Assembly (NCBI GenBank): GCA_024213275.1
Contig: JANAVG010000002.1
Span: 62,001-126,000, forward strand
Direction: 5' to 3'
Length of the DNA stretch: 64,000 nucleotides
Origin: Rossellomorea sp. BNER
GTDB lineage: Bacteria > Bacillota > Bacilli > Bacillales > Bacillaceae_B
The notes beneath the pieces were generated by a model, which had not been told where the DNA came from, made no database searches, and saw only the letters and a list, made by a program, of their open reading frames with translations. Of this stretch, positions 59,300 through 64,000 are shown in pieces; the stretch's first letter is position 1; the number at the start of each line of letters is the position of its first letter. A program made the position numbers and the translations under genes.

Positions 59300-62200
59300 T
59301 TGGCGTCTAAAGTGGTGATTTTTTATGATGAAGCATTTCCTTTTGAGGGTCACAAACCACCTATAGAGATAATAAAGAAATTTGAAAAACAAGCATCGAT
59401 AGTAAAAGCCGCAAATTTAGAGAGTTTCCTACTAAATAATGGCGAACTAGATTGTTTTATTAATTTGCATGGTTCATATTTCCCGAAAAATGCCTGGGGT
59501 TCGATCATGGCTAATCTTAAAAAAGGAAAAGGGTATATTGGAATAGGTGGTGCACCTTTTAGAAAACCTTGCAACCTATTCAATGGTGAATGGATTCCAG
59601 AACGGGAACAAACCGCCTACCATGCCGAATTAAATATACACGAGGTATTAACCGTCAATAAAAAACCGATTGTAAAATTTGTTCATAATCGTGATTTTCC
59701 AGTTTTTAAAGATTATGAGAAACTTTTTTCCGTTCAAAATACAGCTAATTTTATACTACATCCAACTAAATCCTCTTCTATTGAGCATGAAATGGGGTCG
59801 AGCGGTCCAATCGATGCGAGAATATATCCGTTACTGAAGGGGATCTCTGTGAATAAGCGGGAGGTTGCCGCCCCTTCTGTCTTAATTGAAAACTATAAAG
59901 GTCAGTTCACTGGGGGAAGATGGGTTTTTATTAATCAACTGTTAACAAGTGAATTTTGGAATGATAAAGGATGCCGTTTATTAATGGAATTGGCTGACTT
60001 TTCTGCTAGAGGGGTAACCGAGTTATGGGTAAAAACAAATTATGCAACTTATTATCACAATGAGACCCCGGTGATTACATTTCAGGCCCAGTCATTACTA
60101 AATGAACCAACCAATTGGAGCTTAGAGCTTTCCATCACTAAAAATAGAATAACAGTTGAAAAACATAGATTAGAAGTTTCGATCACTAAAGAACTGATTA
60201 TTCGAAATATATATTTAAGAACAAAAGAATTTGATCCTGGATTGTATGAACTAACATGCAGGTTAGTAAGCAGCACAGGAGAAGTTAGAAATATTCAACA
60301 GGGCTTCTGGTTTATGGATAAAGATTTGCTGGAAAGTGGACAGCCATTAACATGTGGAAGAGATTATTTTCTTAAGGGTAACCAACCTTTGCCAATCGTG
60401 GGGATGACTTATATGACCTCGGATGTAGCCAGGTATTTTTTGTTTTTGCCTAATCCGGGTACATGGAATAAAGACTTTTCGACGATGAAAGCAGCAGGCA
60501 TTAATTATGTAAGAACAGGAATATGGACAGCATGGCGGAATATGATGTTTATTGATGGGCATATGGACGAAAGCATAGTAAGAGCAATCGACGCGTTTAT
60601 TCTTACTGCTAAACAACATGATATCAATTTAACCTTTACCTTCTTCTCCTTTACACCTGAGGTATGGGAGGGAAGGAACCCTTACCTTGATCCAAGAAGT
60701 ATCGAAGCCCAAAAACGATTCATCACATCCATCGTTCAAAGACATCGTACAACCACAAATGTGAATTGGGATCTTATTAATGAACCATCACTATTTGATC
60801 CTAATCAAACCTTTTCTGGTCCAAGGACATTACAAGATGATTATGACAACAGTGAGTATAAAGAGTGGGTAAAAGAGAGGCATGGTACGATTTCAAAACT
60901 ACAAGAGCGATGGAATATGACACCGGTTGAGCTACCGTCCTTTCATCATGTAAAGCCGCCACAATTTAAAGAGATTAACTCGCATATTCAGGACATGGCA
61001 ACTGGGAAGAAAGGCTTGAAATGGTTGGATTACACATTATATACGATGGATAAGCACAATGAATGGATCACAAAGCTTACAAAATCCATAAGAAGGCTAT
61101 CGACGAATCAGTTAGTAACGGTAGGTCAAGATGAAGCATTAGTTTCCGGGCGTCCGTCACCATTTTTTTATGGTGAAACAGTAGACTACACCTCCAATCA
61201 TTCTTGGTGGTGCATGGATCAATTACTTTGGGACGGGATCTTTGCTAAGACCTTTAATAAACCGAATTTGATTCAGGAAACTGGTATTATGTATGTGGAA
61301 AAGCCGAATAACCAAGCGAAACGAACAGAAGAAGAACTTCGAAATATTTTGGAGAGAAAGTACGCATATGCTTTCGCAGCAGGAAATGCTGGTGCTGTTC
61401 AATGGCTCTGGAATACAAATTACTTGATGAATAATATTAATGAATCGAATATCGGAGCGCTTCGAGCAGACGGGACTGAAAAACCAGAAGCAAATGTTTC
61501 TTATGATTTTGGAAAATTCATCAGAAACATTGGGTATCTATTTGATAACCGAAAGCTTGAAGATATTGTGGTTATTTTTCCGTTTTCGAATGATTTTTCA
61601 AACAGAAGATTCGCTTTTGATGCAACAACCAAATTAACCCGAGTATTAGCATATGAACTAAATCAACCTTTTAGGGCACTAAGTGAGTATGATTTAACAA
61701 GCTTATATGAGAAACATCCGAAAGTGATTATGATTCCCAGTCCCCATAATTTTAGTTCAAAAGCTTTGAAAGAAATATTCACCTACGTAAAGACTCATCA
61801 TGTAACCCTATTGTTTTCAGGCCCAATGAGTATTGATGAATATTGGAATGAAACAGATCGGGCTAATGAGGTAGTAGGATCAACTAAACTTGTAAACGTT
61901 CTCCGAGAAGAAGTATTAAGGATAAATAATGATACTCTTTCAGTTTCATTTGGAGATAAAAGGATTGCTGAATTAATAAAAGAAATAGATGTAAATGGAA
62001 ACGGATTATTAGAGATTAAAGAAATAGATTATGGAAACGGGAAAATCATTTGGGCACCACTTCCTATTGAGTTGAATGAACGGAATGAATCAATAAAATC
62101 TTTGTATCAATATACATTCAATCTGGCAGGATTATCAGAACATTTAAATTGGCATAAGGGGAACCATCTAGGTATTTATGGACGGAAATTAGATTTTGAG

Positions 62201-62428
62201 AATGGGAAATTATTTATCTTTATTTCAGAATTTGGTGAAAATACTACTATTAAGATTACCGATCCTGGTACCAATCAAACATATGAATTTTTACTTGAGT
62301 CTGAGAGAAGTGTTTTATTTGCAACAGACAAAACGGGAGAAATACTGGACACATATCGTGGGGATGAAGTGAATATCGTTTTAGACGGGGCTGTCCAAAA
62401 AACCAGGTGTCAGGAACCACAACTTTAA
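59300..62428 (+). CDS. Large clan GH-A glycoside hydrolase (beta-galactosidase-like), C-terminus supplied by a repeat
   Basis: The 1042-residue cytosolic protein starts with TTG at 59300 behind AAGGAGG. The first 220 residues look like a class I amidotransferase-like alpha/beta domain (V-V-I-F-Y-D-E-A, Y-I-G-I-G-G-A-P). After a beta-sandwich, a TIM barrel (about 360-740) carries W-D-L-I-N-E495-P as acid/base and L-I-Q-E660-T-G as likely nucleophile, the pattern of GH42/GH35-like enzymes. A further alpha/beta domain and a small beta domain close the protein. I could not fix the family; GH42-like is the nearest. The final 13 or so residues lie within a MITE-like repeat. Confidence 0.78.
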   Translation: MASKVVIFYDEAFPFEGHKPPIEIIKKFEKQASIVKAANLESFLLNNGELDCFINLHGSYFPKNAWGSIMANLKKGKGYIGIGGAPFRKPCNLFNGEWIPEREQTAYHAELNIHEVLTVNKKPIVKFVHNRDFPVFKDYEKLFSVQNTANFILHPTKSSSIEHEMGSSGPIDARIYPLLKGISVNKREVAAPSVLIENYKGQFTGGRWVFINQLLTSEFWNDKGCRLLMELADFSARGVTELWVKTNYATYYHNETPVITFQAQSLLNEPTNWSLELSITKNRITVEKHRLEVSITKELIIRNIYLRTKEFDPGLYELTCRLVSSTGEVRNIQQGFWFMDKDLLESGQPLTCGRDYFLKGNQPLPIVGMTYMTSDVARYFLFLPNPGTWNKDFSTMKAAGINYVRTGIWTAWRNMMFIDGHMDESIVRAIDAFILTAKQHDINLTFTFFSFTPEVWEGRNPYLDPRSIEAQKRFITSIVQRHRTTTNVNWDLINEPSLFDPNQTFSGPRTLQDDYDNSEYKEWVKERHGTISKLQERWNMTPVELPSFHHVKPPQFKEINSHIQDMATGKKGLKWLDYTLYTMDKHNEWITKLTKSIRRLSTNQLVTVGQDEALVSGRPSPFFYGETVDYTSNHSWWCMDQLLWDGIFAKTFNKPNLIQETGIMYVEKPNNQAKRTEEELRNILERKYAYAFAAGNAGAVQWLWNTNYLMNNINESNIGALRADGTEKPEANVSYDFGKFIRNIGYLFDNRKLEDIVVIFPFSNDFSNRRFAFDATTKLTRVLAYELNQPFRALSEYDLTSLYEKHPKVIMIPSPHNFSSKALKEIFTYVKTHHVTLLFSGPMSIDEYWNETDRANEVVGSTKLVNVLREEVLRINNDTLSVSFGDKRIAELIKEIDVNGNGLLEIKEIDYGNGKIIWAPLPIELNERNESIKSLYQYTFNLAGLSEHLNWHKGNHLGIYGRKLDFENGKLFIFISEFGENTTIKITDPGTNQTYEFLLESERSVLFATDKTGEILDTYRGDEVNIVLDGAVQKTRCQEPQL

Positions 62429-62494
62429 TAGGAAGAAGAACCCCTCCAGACATCTTCTATATATGGACAATCATAGTGATTACGGACCCCTTTA
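62387..62494. repeat. MITE-like palindromic repeat, copy 6 (inverted, right end missing)
   Basis: Matches the reverse complement of 37037-37155: GGGGCTGTCCAAAAAACC, AGGTGTCAGGAACCACAAC, then CAGACATCTTCTAT and ATAGTGATTACGGACCCC. The distal end that should read TTTTGGACAGCCCC is absent; the sequence continues into the GH29 ribosome binding site. The left 42 bp form the 3' end of the preceding gene. Confidence 0.78.
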
Positions 62495-62513
62495 ATAAAT
62501 AAGGAGGATAGAA

Positions 62514-63794
62514 ATGAGTTCAAGAGAAGAGCGTGTAAAGTGGTTCACGGACGATCGATTTGGTTTGTTTATCCATTGGGGGCTTTATTCGATTCCAGCA
62601 AAAGGAGAATGGATTCGCAGCAATGAACGTCTGAGTATCCAAGAATATCAACCCTATTTTGAGGAGTTTAATCCAATCTATTATAATCCACGAGAATGGG
62701 CGAAGGCAGCGAAAGAGGCTGGGCAAAAATATGTGGTTTTAACAGCAAAGCACCATGATGGTTTTTGTTTATTTGATAGTCAGTTGACAGACTACAAGGC
62801 AACGAATACACCTGCGAATCGTGACCTCATTAAGGAATATGTGGAGGCATTTCGGGAAGAAGGGTTAAAAGTAGGGCTATATTACTCAATCATTGATTGG
62901 TCCCATACGGACTTCCCTAAATTTGGTGACCGAATACATCCGATGCGGGATCATAAGGCTTTTAAAGATGAAAAAACGAATTTTTCACGATATATTTCCT
63001 ATTTTCATGGACAGGTAAAAGAGCTACTAACAAACTATGGGAAAATTGATGTTTTGTGGTTTGATTTTTCATACGATGATATGACAGGGGAAAAGTGGGA
63101 AGCGACAAAACTTGTTGAAATGATTCGATCGATTCAGCCCGATATTCTTATCGACAATCGCCTTGGTGGAAATATTATGTTGTCTGAACCTGAAGTCTAT
63201 GCAGGTGACTTCTATTCACCAGAACAAATTATTCCTGTTGGTGGAATTGTCAATCAAGACAATAATCCGATCCCATGGGAAGCTTGTATTACCTTAAATG
63301 ACCACTGGGGTTATCATTCTAAAGATTTAAATTATAAATCTCCAAAGCAAGTGATAAGGACATTAGTAGAGTGTGTTAGTAAGAGTGGAAACTTATTATT
63401 AAATGTTGGTCCAAATGCAAAGGGGGAAATTCCTGAACAGTCATTAGATATTTTAAAAGAAGTTGGGAAATGGATGAAACAAAATGGTGCGAGCATATAT
63501 GGATGTAAAGCCTCTAATTTACCAAAACCTGAATGGGGAAGATATACACAAAAAGGTAAGTACCTATACGCTCATGTGTTTGATCGCGGAATAGGACCGA
63601 TCTATCTCCAAGGATTAAAAGGTAAAATTAAGAAAGCACGTCTCTTAGCCGATGGGAGTGAATTGAAAGTGGAAGTACCTTGGATGGCTGAGCAGTATTC
63701 GGATATCCAAAATGGTGCATTTATTACCCTACAAGGTGCTAGGTTACCAGATGAATTTGATACAGTTATAGAATTGGAGCTATCCAAACATTAG
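62514..63794 (+). CDS. GH29 alpha-L-fucosidase
   Basis: Retaining fucosidase of 426 aa. The N-terminus has W-F-T-D-D-R-F-G-L-F-I-H-W-G-L-Y-S, then T-A-K-H-H-D-G-F (sugar-binding His pair), and the nucleophile segment V-L-W-F-D184-F with D184 predicted to attack. G-N-L-L-L-N-V-G-P follows, and the C-terminal beta-sandwich completes the protein. No signal peptide, so it acts in the cytosol on imported fucosylated oligosaccharides. AAGGAGG precedes the ATG. Its stop codon touches the start of a kinase remnant, so the island boundary is at or just after this gene. Confidence 0.95.
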   Translation: MSSREERVKWFTDDRFGLFIHWGLYSIPAKGEWIRSNERLSIQEYQPYFEEFNPIYYNPREWAKAAKEAGQKYVVLTAKHHDGFCLFDSQLTDYKATNTPANRDLIKEYVEAFREEGLKVGLYYSIIDWSHTDFPKFGDRIHPMRDHKAFKDEKTNFSRYISYFHGQVKELLTNYGKIDVLWFDFSYDDMTGEKWEATKLVEMIRSIQPDILIDNRLGGNIMLSEPEVYAGDFYSPEQIIPVGGIVNQDNNPIPWEACITLNDHWGYHSKDLNYKSPKQVIRTLVECVSKSGNLLLNVGPNAKGEIPEQSLDILKEVGKWMKQNGASIYGCKASNLPKPEWGRYTQKGKYLYAHVFDRGIGPIYLQGLKGKIKKARLLADGSELKVEVPWMAEQYSDIQNGAFITLQGARLPDEFDTVIELELSKH

Positions 63795-64000
63795 CCCAAG
63801 CGATAGCCCAATATATTCTCATCCTATCCCCACAAAAGATTATTCTCGGGGGTGGGGTCATGAAGCAAGAACAGCTTTTTCCTTTGATTAGGAAGAAAGT
63901 CAGCTCCCTATTGAACGGATACGTATCTTTCCCAGAATTAGAGGCGGAGATTGATTCATTTATTGTTGCACCAGGACTTGGTGAAGAAGCTGGGATAAAA
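63791..64000 (+). pseudogene. 5'-truncated ROK-family sugar kinase (C-terminal part), runs off the window
   Basis: Read in a frame different from the fucosidase, the sequence encodes L-A-Q-A-I-A-Q-Y-I-L-I-L-S-P-Q-K-I-I-L-G-G-G-V-M, then L-L-N-G-Y-V and I-D-S-F-I-V-A-P-G-L-G-E-E-A-G. This is the last quarter of a ROK fructokinase/mannose kinase of the GmuE type. The N-terminal ATP-binding and sugar-binding parts are missing; the upstream frame meets a stop at 63758 and is occupied by the complete fucosidase gene. No ribosome binding site fits the internal ATG at 63860. The fragment continues beyond base 64000. Confidence 0.8.

Overview
The window looks like chromosomal DNA of a low-GC, endospore-type Bacillaceae (Bacillus sensu lato; a Neobacillus/Cytobacillus/Priestia-like genome is my guess). 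The reasons are AT-rich codon use, strong AAAGGAGG-type ribosome binding sites, TTG and GTG starts, a T-box leader, a cre-type CcpA site, and a gene order from about 7.4 to 28.6 kb that follows the Bacillus subtilis yqiW-yqjA-yqjB-yqjC-yqjD-yqjE-yqjH-gndA-zwf-rnz-namA-proI-yqjP-yqjQ block from memory.

Layout. 1-1.85 kb: C-terminal part of a large secreted protein (bacillopeptidase F-like). 2.1-7.1 kb: mutA-mutB-meaB, adenosylcobalamin-dependent methylmalonyl-CoA mutase and its chaperone, behind a cre site. 7.4-28.6 kb: the conserved core block. It holds bacilliredoxin, malic enzyme, an aromatic-acid exporter-like protein, an L,D-transpeptidase, methylmalonyl-CoA epimerase plus carboxyltransferase, an M20 peptidase, a CheW protein, DNA polymerase IV, both oxidative pentose-phosphate dehydrogenases, RNase Z, an old yellow enzyme, a glycosyltransferase without a canonical start codon, proI under a proline T-box, a metallo-beta-lactamase-fold protein and an SDR. 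Two very small genes were found here by reading: a YhfH-type zinc-ribbon protein (43 aa) and a Prli42-like membrane miniprotein (31 aa). 28.8-37 kb: mixed metabolic genes (PanE-type reductase, GlcD-type oxidase coupled to a BASS transporter, LysE exporter, amidase, RlmN-type methyltransferase).

37.4-39.9 kb: probably the most unusual locus. A PrsW-type intramembrane protease domain is fused through a hydrophobic glycine/alanine-rich segment and an acidic linker to a C-terminal bacterial EndoU RNase domain, followed 21 bp later by a CdiI-type immunity gene. 40.1-41.3 kb: a StyA-like flavin monooxygenase.

41.6-63.8 kb: a glycan-use island. It holds GH84, GH2, a YesL protein, two Gfo/Idh oxidoreductases around a TIM-barrel isomerase/lyase-like protein, a YesS-type membrane AraC regulator, an LplB/YtcP/LipO-type ABC importer without its own ATPase, GH20, a large clan GH-A hydrolase and a GH29 alpha-fucosidase. 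The set suggests import of fucosylated, N-acetylhexosamine-containing galacto-oligosaccharides and largely intracellular breakdown. The island ends against the beheaded C-terminal part of a ROK sugar kinase, which points to a rearrangement boundary.

Several short palindromic repeat families lie between genes: a roughly 120-bp MITE-like element (about six full, short or decayed copies), a tandem hairpin repeat at 18.7 kb whose two copies show compensatory base changes, and two smaller families. One MITE-like copy supplies the last codons and stop of the clan GH-A gene.
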